This document shows, piece after piece, positions 54,227 to 63,800 of a stretch of 64,000 nucleotides of DNA. How positions within the stretch are numbered: the first letter of the stretch is position 1; every line of letters begins with the position of its first letter. Under the pieces are notes generated by a model that searched no databases, was not told the origin of the DNA, and was given only the letters and a program-made list of their open reading frames with translations. Source of the DNA: Pseudomonas poae (lineage in GTDB: Bacteria > Pseudomonadota > Gammaproteobacteria > Pseudomonadales > Pseudomonadaceae); assembly GCA_004000515.1 (NCBI GenBank), contig CP034537.1:6090001-6154000 (forward strand), read 5' to 3'. A program made the position numbers and the translations under genes.

Positions 54227-55764
54227 ATGCTCCTGAGCACCAACAGCTACCTGGAGTTTTACCTCTCCCTGCTGGCCTGGATCGTCAACAACGGTCTCTG
54301 GAGCGTCCTGTCCGACACCGGACTGTTCGCCGCGCCCTTTGGCGCAATCATTTTGCAAGAATGGTTATCGGCCCGTCAGCAAGGCGCGGATGAAGGCAAC
54401 AAGGGCCTGCTTTCGGTGCCGCGGATCGAGAACCGGCTGTGGCTGGCCTACATCGTCGTGTTGTTCGGCTGCGCGCCAGTCTTTCCGTTGAGCCTCACGT
54501 CAATGGCGTTCGATGATGTGGCGAGCCAGCGCTGCGGTGTCAGTGTTGCGAAGCCAGCAGATACCGCCTGGGGGACGACCTTCAATACCATTGGCGAGCG
54601 CTCTGCCAACGTGCCGATCTGGTGGTTTCTGGTGCATGCCTTGAGCAAAGGGGTAACCGCCGCAGCTACCGCCTCCATTCCCTGCGCACCGGATATCCGG
54701 CAGATGCGCATGGAGATCGACAGTTCGCGCATCGACAGCCAGGTACTGCTGCAGGAAGTCGCCGACTTCACCCGCGACTGCTATGGCTATTCTCGCTCCC
54801 GGCTGTTTACCAACCGTCCCCAGTTGAACAAGGCTCAAAGTCATGATGCGTCCTGGATCGGCTCAAGCTATTTTCTTGATACGCCTGGCTACTACGATAC
54901 GGATCGCTCACACACCGCGCGTCAGCTGGCCGTATGACGAAAGCCGCGATGTCTCCTTGCCTCGGCTGGAGAACGGCGCGGGCTACCCCACCTGCAAGCA
55001 GTGGTGGAGCGATAGCGGTGTCGGGTTGCGCGACCGCTTGATCCAGCAGGTCGATCCTTCGCTGCTGACTCAGTTGAAAGGTTGGTTGACTGGTCGTTCG
55101 AGCAACGAGATCGAGGATGCCACCCTGCGTGAGCTGGTGAGCCCGCGTCAGCAATCGATGTCCATGTCGCCCGGACAGGTGTACCAGGACTATGGTTCCA
55201 GCGCTCGTGGCGGCTCGATCAATCAGGGGCTCAATAATCTGGCCACCAATACCGGGTTGGCACTGGGTTCCTTCAGCAACTTCCCGGCGATGAATGCACT
55301 GCGCGCCGCCTTACCGATGGTGCAAGCCTTCCTGATCATGGGCGTCATCATCAGTTTGCCGCTGATTCTGTTAGTCAGTACCTACCAGTTGAAGACCGTC
55401 ATGACGGTGACGTTCGCGCTGTTCACCTTACACATGCTCAGCTTCTGGTGGGAACTCGCCCGCTGGGTCGACTCCAGCATGCTCGATGCCTTGTACAACC
55501 AGGTTTCGGCGTCCAATCAAGTGCTGTTATCGCTGCCCACATCCGGCTTCATGGAGGGACAGTTACGGCGCAAGTGATCGAGTATGTGATGGGGCGATGT
55601 TCATCGTGCTGCCGATGCTGTTTCTAGGGGCCATGAGCTGGGCAGGATATTCAGTCGGCAACGGGATTCAAGGCATGTTGGCGAACGGTAGCAAAGCCGC
55701 AAGTGATTCAGCGAGCAAAGGTACGGATCAAATATTGGGTGCTGCTAAGCGCTCAATTAGATGA
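54227..55764 (+). CDS. traG: TraG N-terminal-domain conjugation protein (three frameshifts)
   Basis: About 513 residues. It begins with LSTNSYLEFYLSLLAWIVNNGLW, has several transmembrane helices (about 15-35, 60-85 and a C-terminal set of three), and contains HALSKGVTAAATASIPC and the closing FIVLPMLFLGAMSWAGYSVGN. Shifts lie near 54916, 55557 and 55592; restoring bases in short C or G runs gives TPRVSWPYDESRD and GTVTAQVIEYVMGAMFIVLP. TraG-like proteins act in mating pair stabilisation. Its 3' end overlaps DUF3742 on the other strand by 12 bases. Confidence 0.84.
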
Positions 55765-56152
55765 CTTGCTGTCGCCTATATAATGCCCATTGTCGTCGAA
55801 GTCACCGATGTAGAGATCAGCACCTAGGTAGTCTGGCCCTGGATTTTTTCTCTTCGTGATCGGCACCTATAAAAGCCCTGAGCCATAGCAAAGTGATGAC
55901 AGCCAGCATCATCACAATGAAAGTAACCAGCCAAGCACTGACAAAGAGCAATCCTCCGATCAATGCCAGTTTGGCAAACAGAAAGCTCCCGCGAACAACT
56001 AATTTACCTGCGGGCATACCTGCCGTCACCGCACGCTCAGCCAGGCGGGACTCAAACGCTTTCAATTTGCGATAACCACGCTTTACCGACATGCCACAGG
56101 CGTACGCCCAGCGGTGGGCACGTGAATTCTTAACAGGGTTCTGAGTCGGCAT
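55753..56152 (-). CDS. DUF3742 family ICE protein (one frameshift)
   Basis: About 132 residues, convergent to traG. The N-terminal basic part (HRWAYACGMSVKRGYRKL) precedes two transmembrane helices (about 55-95). The raw frame ends at 55817 in a nonsense tail; one A fewer in the A6 run near 55850 gives NPGPDYLGADLYIGDFDDNGHYIG, the usual acidic C-terminus of this family. DUF3742 closes the transfer block in this ICE class. The function is unknown. Confidence 0.78.
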
Positions 56153-56609
56153 GGCCTCGCCCTCTTCTGAGCGTTTTCATGATTGAGACAGGAGTAGCAG
56201 CCTACTACTGAAAACTGTCCGTGCTTGACCGTTTATCAGCTTGCCCAGCCAAAAAATCTCCACTGGAAGACAGAAGACAAACTTCGTGACACAACTTCTC
56301 TTCGTAGGTTGACCCGTATAAATCGCTCCGCTAAATACAAAGTACGGATCGCTGTTATCGACAGTACCCTACCCAGGCAGCCAGAACCTTCAAGGCTACG
56401 TCACTTCGGTGATGGTTCTTCCCCAAGTGCGATTAGCGTTCGGTGGCTCGCACGGTGACCGTTTCTACGGTGATGAACGCCTACTGCTCTTCTGAGCGTC
56501 TTCCGAGCTCCGCTCACCAGGCAAACCTTCTCGTTTTTCTTCAACCCATCGCGGGGAAATTCTCTCCCGCACGGGACAGGTTTCTTCGCGTTTTCAACGG
56601 AGGCACACC
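56153..56609. other. 457-base intergenic region with promoter/leader for small ICE genes
   Basis: No gene is supported here: the open frames lack family features and start sites. The last 70 bases (about 56545-56609) hold an untranslated leader with GCGGGGAAATTCTCTCCCGC, then ACGGGACAGG, a TTTTC tract and GGAGG before the ATG at 56610. A similar leader precedes the ArdC-like gene. Divergent promoters for DUF3742 and for the rightward genes should lie in this stretch. Confidence 0.5.
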
Positions 56610-56939
56610 ATGTCCGACTCACTTACGCCAGAAGCACTGAACACCCTACAGTTACCCATTGTGTTCACGCCTGGCGCGTGGCAATACGCAGTACTGCTCG
56701 AACGCTCAGGTCATCCTGAGAAGCTGCAGGTCGATCGGCTGAGCAACGTATTGCGTGCAGCCTTCGAGGCACACCTGGCCTCTCCACACGAGCCCTATGT
56801 GCTGTTCGAGGTAGCCCACATCGCGTCAACGGGTCATCCACGCCAAAACCCGTTGCTGCAACTGAGCCTAAGCCTGCTCCTCGAGCCAGGCCAGCCTAAC
56901 GCCTTACTGATAGCGCTTGCAGGAGAACATCAACGCTAA
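56610..56939 (+). CDS. Small ICE protein of unknown function
   Basis: An intact 109-residue protein (FTPGAWQYAVLLERSGHPEKL, then FEAHLASPHEPYVLFEVAH). No domain is recognised. GGAGG lies nine bases before the ATG. It is preceded by a structured leader like that of the next gene, which suggests that both belong to a set of ICE accessory genes expressed together, perhaps early after entry into a recipient. Confidence 0.6.
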   Translation: MSDSLTPEALNTLQLPIVFTPGAWQYAVLLERSGHPEKLQVDRLSNVLRAAFEAHLASPHEPYVLFEVAHIASTGHPRQNPLLQLSLSLLLEPGQPNALLIALAGEHQR

Positions 56940-56993
56940 ACGCACACGGTCGTACTCACCACCCCGATCCACACTCAGACGGCATGCAAGCCC

Positions 56994-57074
56994 TGCATCA
57001 ATCCAACCATCACCCACCGGGGAACCCTCCCCGACGGGCAAGGCGTTCCTCCGTTTTCTCTCGAGGAAAATGCC
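56994..57074 (+). promoter_or_regulatory. Structured leader before the ArdC-like gene
   Basis: CGGGGA-ACCC-TCCCCG (57018-57033) is a perfect six-base hairpin with a four-base loop, followed by ACGGGCAAGG, CCGTTTTC and a GAGGAAAA ribosome binding site. The order of elements (hairpin, CGGG-CAGG/AAGG, TTTTC, purine-rich site) repeats that of the leader at 56545-56609. Confidence 0.5.
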
Positions 57075-58035
57075 ATGCGCGATATCTACCAAGACGTGAC
57101 TGACAAGATCGTTACCGCGTTGGACCAAGGCGTTGCCCCTGGATCAAACCCTGGTCCTCAAGTGGCTCAGCTTACATCGGTCATCATCAACCCTACCCCA
57201 TCAACGCAATCACGCGCCGTCCCTACTCGGGCATCAATTTACCGTTGCTCTGGGCCGAAGCCAGGTTGCAGGGATTCACTCAAGATCGTTGGCTGACTTT
57301 CAACCAAGCCAAAAAGGCTGGTGGGCACATCCGTAAGGGTGAGCACTGCACCCTGGCGGTGCTCTACAAGCCGATGGAGCGCGAGGAACAGACCGAGTCA
57401 GGCCAACCCGTACTCGATGAAAACGGTCAGCCTAAGGTCGCCCACTTTGGCATTCTCAGGACGCATTTTCTGTTCAACATCGAGCAAACGGAGGGGCTCG
57501 AAACGCTCAACGAAACCTTGCTCGAAGCGGAACCGGGCGCCCCCTTCCTAGCCAACAGTGCTGCAGAAAACCTGCTCTTAAGTACTGGCGCAAACATCGT
57601 TCATCGATCTGCCGACGAAGCCTTTTACCACCCAATCAGGGATCTCATCCAACTGCCGACAAAAGCGCAATTTCACGATGAAGGTGGGTACTACGCCACC
57701 GCACTGCACGAGCTGACGCACTGGACCGGGCATCACGCTCGGTTGCAGCGCGAAGGCGTGACGTCATCCTGTCCGTTCGGCTCACCAGGCTACGCGTTTG
57801 AGGAGTTGATCGCCGAAATGGGCGCAGCTTTTTATGTGCCTACGCCGGTATACAGGGAGAACTGAGGCACGAGGGCTACATCGATTCCTGGCTCGGCTTG
57901 CTCAAGGCTGACAAACGCGCGATCTTCCGCGCCAGTGGTCACGCCCGAAGCGCCTCGGAGTATGTACTCAACTTGGAGCAGCAACTAAAGCAAGCGGTCT
58001 TGGATGATTCACTATGCATGAATGATGGAGCTTAA
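57075..58035 (+). CDS. ArdC-like antirestriction / zincin metallopeptidase-domain protein (two frameshifts)
   Basis: About 320 residues. The N-terminal ArdC-type ssDNA-binding domain shows VTALDQGVAPWIKPW, then NAITRRPYSGINLPLLW and FNQAKKAGGHIRKGEHC. The C-terminal metallopeptidase domain has the zinc motif ALHELTHWTGH. Shifts near 57136 (C4 to C5) and 57833 (T5 to T6) restore AAFLCAYAGIQGELRHEGYIDSW-type sequence. Such proteins protect incoming DNA from host restriction. A strong terminator follows at 58066. Confidence 0.83.
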
Positions 58036-58065
58036 TCGTTACCTCTTCGCTGCAAACGCTTCACA

Positions 58066-58094
58066 GGGTCCAACACGAGTTGGACCCGTTTTTT
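58066..58094 (+). terminator. Rho-independent terminator after the ArdC-like gene
   Basis: GGGTCCAAC (58066-58074), loop ACGA, GTTGGACCC (58079-58087), then G and six T residues. Stem and T-tract are perfect. Confidence 0.88.
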
Positions 58095-58166
58095 CACGCC
58101 CTGAAAAATCCCCATGCCGCAGGGCTCTGACGCAAAGAATCAGAGAGGGCACACACCCGTAGCATG

Positions 58167-58364
58167 TCATTCCGCATCCAGGTTCTGCGCCAGAAAATCC
58201 ACCAGCTCGAGCGGACTTCGACTATCGATTACCTTGTAGATCAGATCACGCTTACTGCGCGGCAACTTCTTCACCACGCTCTTCGCCGAGGCGCGGACGG
58301 CTTCGTCGGTCCCATGGATACGTGCCGCGAGCAGCAGCACGAGCGTGGCGTCAGTGAGGTTCAT
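58167..58364 (-). CDS. Small helical ICE protein of unknown function
   Basis: A 65-residue protein reading MNLTDATLVLLLAARIHGTD at its start and LIYKVIDSRSPLELVDFLA near its end. The frame is open further upstream (to 58685) and includes a hydrophobic helix, so a longer membrane-anchored form is possible. The short form is preferred because the distal part runs antisense through the relaxase start region. No clear ribosome site is seen for either start, and function is unknown. Confidence 0.5.
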   Translation of the reverse strand: MNLTDATLVLLLAARIHGTDEAVRASAKSVVKKLPRSKRDLIYKVIDSRSPLELVDFLAQNLDAE

Positions 58365-58540
58365 GGCAAGACCCAAAAATATGCACCGCAGTGTACCGAA
58401 ACTTTTCTTTTTCGTACCAGCCCCCAACAAAACGATGCCTAGTAGTATCCATATTCCGATTGCGGCACAAAGGGACACAAGCCAAAAGGTCGGGTAAGGG
58501 TTGGAAGGGAATGGGGATTCAAGGGTAAGAGCCCTATCCG

Positions 58541-58563
58541 AAAAGGCTAAAAGGCTAAAAGGC
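58541..58563 (+). repeat. Short tandem repeat before the relaxase gene
   Basis: The octamer AAAAGGCT occurs twice, followed by AAAAGGCC (58541-58563), 30 bases before the relaxase start. It may be a protein-binding iteron-like site or simple slippage; copy number is too low to decide. Confidence 0.5.
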
Positions 58564-58593
58564 CACTGACCCAGCCACTTCCCGGAGGTCACG

Positions 58594-60317
58594 ATGCTCG
58601 GTCTGTTTCGCCACAAAAGGCAGAAGCCCCTCCACCACCGACCGTGAGCGCCACCGAAGGTTACCTGCCCATCGAGTCGGCCCACAGCTTGTTAGCCGCG
58701 GAGCACCGCCGCCAGTTGCTCGATCGCATCTGGCAGTACACCGCCCTCTCCCACGCGCAGTTCATCCAGCTCTATTTAAATCCGATTCATCGCTACGCCG
58801 AGCAGGTCCAGCAACTCCCGGCCAGCGAGACCCACCACCATGCTTATCTTGGCGGCATGCTCGACCATGGACTGGAACTGGTCGCTTGCAGTTTGAAACT
58901 GCGTCAGTCGTATCTACTTCCCACCGGCGCCGCGCCCGAAGACCAAGCCGCCCAGACCGATGCCTGGTCGGCGGGTATTGCTTATGGCGCCCTGCTGCAT
59001 GATATAGGCAAGATCGCCGTGGACCTGCTGGTCGAACGCCAGGATGGCCGTCTTTGGCATCCTTGGCAGGGCCCGCTGGATCAGCCCTACCGCTTTCGCT
59101 ACCTCAAAGGTCGCGACTATCACCTGCACGGCGCCGCCGCAGGCTTGCTCTACACCCAAGTTCTCGACCGTCCAATCTTGGACTGGCTCAGTGGATTTCC
59201 ATCACTCTGGGCCAGCCTACTGTATGTCCTAGCCGGCCAATATGAACGCGCCGGCGTGTTGGGTGAGCTTGTGATTCAGGCCGACCGCGTCTCCACCGCG
59301 CAGAACATCGGCGGTAACCCAAGCAAGGCGCTGCAGGCCCCGATCCATTCGCTGCAACATCACTTGGTCAGCGGACTGCGTCATCTGGTTCAACACGAGT
59401 TGAAACTCAACCAGCCAGGTGCCGCGGGTTGGTTGACTCAAGACGCACTATGGCTCGTCAGCAAAACGGTCACGGACAAGCTGCGAGCCTATCTGCTGTC
59501 GCAAGCGATTGAGGGCATCCCCTCCTCCAACATCGCTGTGTTCGACGAACTCCAATCGCATGGGCTGGTTGAGTCCACACCAGAAGGCAAAGCTATCTGG
59601 ACCGCGCTCATCGCACAGGGAAACTGGCAGCAGAGCTTTACCTTTCTGCGCCTACAACCAGCGTTGATTTGGGGGAGCGAAGACCGTCCCGAAGCTTTTA
59701 GCGGAACGGTGAGCGTTGAAGTCGGTGACCACTCGACTGACGCTCAGGTACCACCACCAGCGTCCAAAACAGGCGAAACAGGATTGCATCAAAACCAATC
59801 GCTAAAAGACCCTATGGCGATAGAGGATGCTGACTACCTCGGAACATTGCTGAATATATTCGAAATGGGAGAACCCGAACCGAGTGAAACGCCATCAGAA
59901 AATGTTCTCGATGTCTCAAACCCACCGCCGGATGACCCAGGCCAGGTCTTCCTGAATTGGGTCAAGGAAGGTATCCAGAGTCACAAACTGATCATCAACG
60001 ACAGCAAGGCTAAAATTCATACGGTGAGCAGTACCGTGTTTCTTGTAACGCCGGGTCTCTTCCAACGCTACGCGCAGGAGTTTCCTGGTATCTCACAGAG
60101 GGCCGATCAAGATACTGAAAAATGGCGCTGGGTGCAGAGGCAGTTTGAGAAACTGAAGATCCATAGAAAAAGGGGCGATGGTTTGAACATCTGGATCTGT
60201 CAGGTCGAAGGTCCTCGGAAGAAAGCGAAACTCAAAGGTTATCTACTAGAAAACCCGGCACCGTTGTTCGAGACTGTACCTGCCGACAATCCTTTCCTTA
60301 AAGTGGAAATAGCATGA
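58594..60317 (+). CDS. traI: ICE relaxase TraI/MobH family (TIGR03760) (one frameshift)
   Basis: About 574 residues. The MobH/TraI N-terminal domain contains three-histidine HHHAYLGGMLDHGLEL and the HD-type ALLHDIGKIAVDL motif; the C-terminal TraI_2_C-like domain has GQVFLNWVKEGIQSHKL and FQRYAQEFP. The ATG at 58594 has GGAGG six bases upstream and becomes in-frame when one C is added to the CCCC run near 58631, giving KPPPPPTVSATEGYLPIE. The protein nicks the transfer origin and leads the strand to the recipient. The origin itself is not recognised here. Confidence 0.87.
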
Positions 60318-60430
60318 GCGTCCGTGGCATCCCAAAAGAGCTGAACGCGCAGAATCGACGCTGGGGCACCCGCCACCGGACCGCTCTCTTGCCGCCCCTC
60401 AGAACGATGATGGAGCGTCTTGCATATTAG
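60314..60430 (+). CDS. 38-codon frame overlapping the relaxase stop, possible remnant
   Basis: ATGA overlaps the relaxase stop codon and opens a short frame (MSVRGIPKELNAQNRRWGTR, then LLPPLRTMMERLAY) that ends at TAG 60428-60430. The coupling and strong basic character suggest the front of a real gene, cut short by decay or by an indel like those elsewhere. An integrase or other ICE-end gene is possible but cannot be shown. Confidence 0.4.
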   Translation: MSVRGIPKELNAQNRRWGTRHRTALLPPLRTMMERLAY

Positions 60431-60587
60431 AGGCTATATAGCTTTATGCTTTATAAATAGTAAAACTGAATGACAGCTCCATCATGAATCAACCGACTAT
60501 TAAAGATAACTCCCGACAACTGGTTTGCACCAGGTCTTTGCCTGCAGCACACCAAGGGCAAGGGGTCAAAACGGCGCAGCAAATCGC

Positions 60588-60993
60588 TCAGCTCCATCGC
60601 TGGCCATCGCCGTAAGCCTCTAGGGCGTTGCCCGAACGAGCTGACCAGCTTGCGCTCGTCAGAAGCTTCAAAGCAAGCGGCGACAGCCGTAAGTGACGCC
60701 ATGCGTCATCATCTGACGCCCAGCCGTCGAGTGAGCCCCATTCAGAAAAATTCAGCGAAATTCCACAGTCGTGTCGGTAGTCCCACCAGCTCCACCTGTC
60801 TGGCTGGTCAAAGGGCGTTCGTAGAGGATATTGCTCTCCCAAGCAGCGTCTGTAGGAACACCATCTCCTCAGGGTCACACTCCATCAATCGCTCATCGAA
60901 GAAAATTTCGGACTTAGCTCCCGGTTTGGCCGGCGAAGTGTTGATCATCATACCCATCCAAAGGAGTGCCAGTTTTTTGTCGCGAGTAAGCAA
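60588..60993 (-). pseudogene. Unknown protein in two frames, perhaps a remnant
   Basis: Two minus-strand frames join near 60831: DKKLALLWMGMMINTSPAKP to AISSTNAL, then DQPDRWSWWDYRHDCGISLNFS to GQRWS. Together they form about 135 residues with plausible coding character. The only early starts are TTG or internal ATG codons, and no ribosome site is seen. No family is recognised. The patch between relaxase and receptor looks like a worn ICE boundary. Confidence 0.35.
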
Positions 60994-61208
60994 CGCGGAT
61001 CGACACTCCGGGTGAAGCCCCTGAGATTACCTCAGCAGGAACAGGAGGAACAGATCCCACATCGCATTATAGGCTTGGGCATCACCGTAGACAGCTGCGG
61101 GCTTCAAGACCTTTTAGCCGGGTTGAATTTTTGCTCGGAGGTCAGCGCGCTCAACACGATTGCAACGCTAATGTATTTTAATGAAATCCCGGTTTCTTTC
61201 GCGGCCAA

Positions 61209-63311
61209 TCAATATTTCCAGGTCACAGAAGCAACCGCATTGCGTGGTGCCCCGTAGCTTGCGGTAGTGGCGCTGTTGTAGAGCGATAGCAGGTATTTAC
61301 GGTCGGTGAGGTTGTTCAGATTCAGGGACGTGCTCCAATTACTGTCGATGTCGTAGCTCGCCATCAGGTCGACGAGGGCATAGGCGTTCTGCCGGATCGC
61401 GCTGTTCGTATCGTTTTCGACTGCGCTCTGCCAGCTTATCCGCGTGCCGACCTTCGCTTGGGGCAAGCCCGGTAGGCGGTAGGTGACCATGCCGCGCAGG
61501 CTGTGGGCCGGCACGTACTTGCGCGCCTCATCGCCATCGTCGTTGTCGATGCGTACGTAGGTATAGCCGCCTAGCAGGTCCAGTCCTGGCAGGACTTCGC
61601 CAGAGCCTTGCAGTTCTACCCCGTGGCTCTTGTAGTCCATTGGTTCGTATACGAATTGACCATCGACGAAGCCGGCTGACTCCGCCACATTTTGCTGTTC
61701 GGTCTTGAACGCGGCAGCAGTGAGGTTCAGGCGGTTATCCAGAAGACTGCCCTTCACACCGGCCTCCATGCTCTTGCCTTCAAGTGGCGCAAGCAATTTG
61801 CCGTCGGTGCCCAGGTTGTACTGAGCGCTGTAGATTTTCGTCCAGCTCCCATAAACGCTCCACTGCTGGTTCAGGTCATAGACCAGGCCCGTGTAGGGCG
61901 TGACCTTGCCATGTGCGCGCGTGTAGTAATCAGAACCGTAGCTGTCGCCGGAACCGTCCAGGCTGATCATTCGCGCGCCGGCGATCCAGTGCAGATCGTC
62001 GGCCAGACTGAATCGGGCACCTGCGTAAACGCTCTTTTGGCTGTCGGTGAAATTCTGGGTATTCCCGTCACTGGTAAACAGGAATGACGGATGTGCCAGA
62101 TCTCCCGCCAGCACGTCCGAAAAGGATACGTCGTAGTAGCCACCGTCAGCGGCGTCGTATTCCCGGGCCTTCTGGTGGGTACGGCCATAGGCGGCACCGA
62201 AGGTCAGTTCATGCTCGCGGCCGAACAGGCTGAAAGGGCCGGAGACCTTGGCCTCGCCCAGCAACTGATGAGCCTCGCTGGTGGTATTGGCGGCAAAAAC
62301 CGAGGCGTCATCGCCGCTGACCCCGGCGACATAAAGCATGTTGGTGTCCTGTTTTTCCACGATGCCAGTCGCCGTGACGGTGACGTTCCAGTCATTGCCC
62401 AAATCATGCTTCAACTCAGCGAAAGCGCGCTGAGTGTGCAGGTTCCAATAGGTCCATGGCTGGCCAATGCTGGAACTGCGGCTGCCGTAATGGATGGCAT
62501 TGCCGTCATTATCAACCAAAGGAAGGTTGCCCCACGTGCTGCCGTTGGAATCGCTATCGTGCTGGGAGAAACCGACGGTCACCGTGTCGGCTTCGGATAG
62601 ATCGAAGGCTAACAGGCCAGCGGCGACGTTGCGCTCATGGCTGTAGCGATCCATCCACGAGTTGCCTTTGTCGTGGGAGTAGATGAAGCGGCCACGCACA
62701 TTACCGGTGGGCGTCAACGGACCGGAAACGTCTACGTCCACACGGCGGCCGTCCCAGGAGCCGACGCTGGTGTCGATTTGTGCCTGGAATGTCTCAGTCG
62801 GCCGTTTGCGCACAAAGTTAACCGTGGCCGACGGGTTGCCAGCACCGCTCATCAATCCATTGGCGCCATGCAGGATGTCGATCTGTTCGAACTCGGCCAG
62901 ATCCTGGTCGCCGACCAGCACAGTGCCTACGAACGGCATGCCTACGCCGTCATATTCAAAGGTATTGATATCGAAGCCGCGCGAGGTGAATTCTGTGCGG
63001 TCGGTTTCGGTTTGCTCCACAGTCACCGAAGGAGCAGAGCGCAGCGCATCCTTGATGCCAGTGATCTTGAAATCATCGAGCGCTTGCCGGGTGATGGTAG
63101 TCACCGCCTGCGGGGTTTCTTTATCCATCAGGCCCAGGCGGGTCGTGCTGGCGACCGGGTTGCCCCGGTAGCCCTCGCTCTGACCATCAGCACGCCCGGT
63201 GCTCCCTTCGATCTGGATTGCCGGCAGAATCAGTTCGTCAGCGGCGTGAACCAGAGGTATGGCGCTGCAAGCACCGGCAAACAAAAGGCTGACGGAGAGG
63301 TGATGTTTCAA
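61209..63311 (-). CDS. TonB-dependent siderophore receptor (third, unrelated to the pair)
   Basis: This 700-residue receptor is one of the few long genes with no break. The signal peptide ends near VHA-ADE; the plug has KETPQAVTTITRQALDDF, FTSRGFDINTFEYDGV and DILHGANGLMSGAGNPSATV, typical of FhuE/FpvA-type hydroxamate and pyoverdine receptors. The barrel ends in ASVTWKY. The upstream side is AT-rich with a Fur-box-like site. It most likely imports a ferric siderophore made by other organisms. A signaling N-terminal extension is absent, so no sigma/anti-sigma partner is needed. Confidence 0.88.
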   Translation of the reverse strand: MKHHLSVSLLFAGACSAIPLVHAADELILPAIQIEGSTGRADGQSEGYRGNPVASTTRLGLMDKETPQAVTTITRQALDDFKITGIKDALRSAPSVTVEQTETDRTEFTSRGFDINTFEYDGVGMPFVGTVLVGDQDLAEFEQIDILHGANGLMSGAGNPSATVNFVRKRPTETFQAQIDTSVGSWDGRRVDVDVSGPLTPTGNVRGRFIYSHDKGNSWMDRYSHERNVAAGLLAFDLSEADTVTVGFSQHDSDSNGSTWGNLPLVDNDGNAIHYGSRSSSIGQPWTYWNLHTQRAFAELKHDLGNDWNVTVTATGIVEKQDTNMLYVAGVSGDDASVFAANTTSEAHQLLGEAKVSGPFSLFGREHELTFGAAYGRTHQKAREYDAADGGYYDVSFSDVLAGDLAHPSFLFTSDGNTQNFTDSQKSVYAGARFSLADDLHWIAGARMISLDGSGDSYGSDYYTRAHGKVTPYTGLVYDLNQQWSVYGSWTKIYSAQYNLGTDGKLLAPLEGKSMEAGVKGSLLDNRLNLTAAAFKTEQQNVAESAGFVDGQFVYEPMDYKSHGVELQGSGEVLPGLDLLGGYTYVRIDNDDGDEARKYVPAHSLRGMVTYRLPGLPQAKVGTRISWQSAVENDTNSAIRQNAYALVDLMASYDIDSNWSTSLNLNNLTDRKYLLSLYNSATTASYGAPRNAVASVTWKY

Positions 63312-63800
63312 GGAGAGAATCCCTATGGCTGGATATTCAAGAAAACGGGCTTAATAAGAATACGAACGATAATCTAACCTAATAACAATTATCCTTTCGA
63401 CATTTTTTTACATTTTGAAACATTCACCCGTGCGCACTCAGCGTAAGCGGCTGCGCAGCCGCAGCTGTAGCATGAGTGACGGGTGTTGTAGCCCGAGCGA
63501 GTGATTTGAAGGACTGCACGGACTTTGACATCGGCTCTTGGCCGGTCTTGATCAATTAGTGCGCTCACGCGGGGTAGATTGACCACCCCGAGCGAGAGGC
63601 AGGCTTCGATATGGCTGTTGCCTTGGCGAGCACGAGAGCCGCAGCCTGCCGTTCGAATTGAGGGAAGAGGAACAGCGCTACTTGCCCGTCAAACACCTCC
63701 ATCTGATTGACGAGCATTCTCGCCTACTGGGTGTTAGGGTCATTAGACCATTCTTGACAGAGGGCTTTGATAACGCAATATGCATCAACGTGAGGCCGCT
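63312..63800. other. 489-base intergenic region with Fur-like site and palindrome
   Basis: TAATAACAATTATC (63380-63393), together with GATAAT just upstream (63368-63373), resembles a Fur box and would control the receptor on the minus strand. GCGGCTGCGCAGCCGC (63447-63462) is a perfect 16-base palindrome. A 35-residue minus-strand frame (63424-63531) is open but unsupported. No other gene is visible. Confidence 0.4.

Noticed and set aside
63447-63462. 16-base palindrome as a replication or transfer origin
   Set aside because: A single GC palindrome without iterons or a nick-site match is not enough; listed only as part of the intergenic region.
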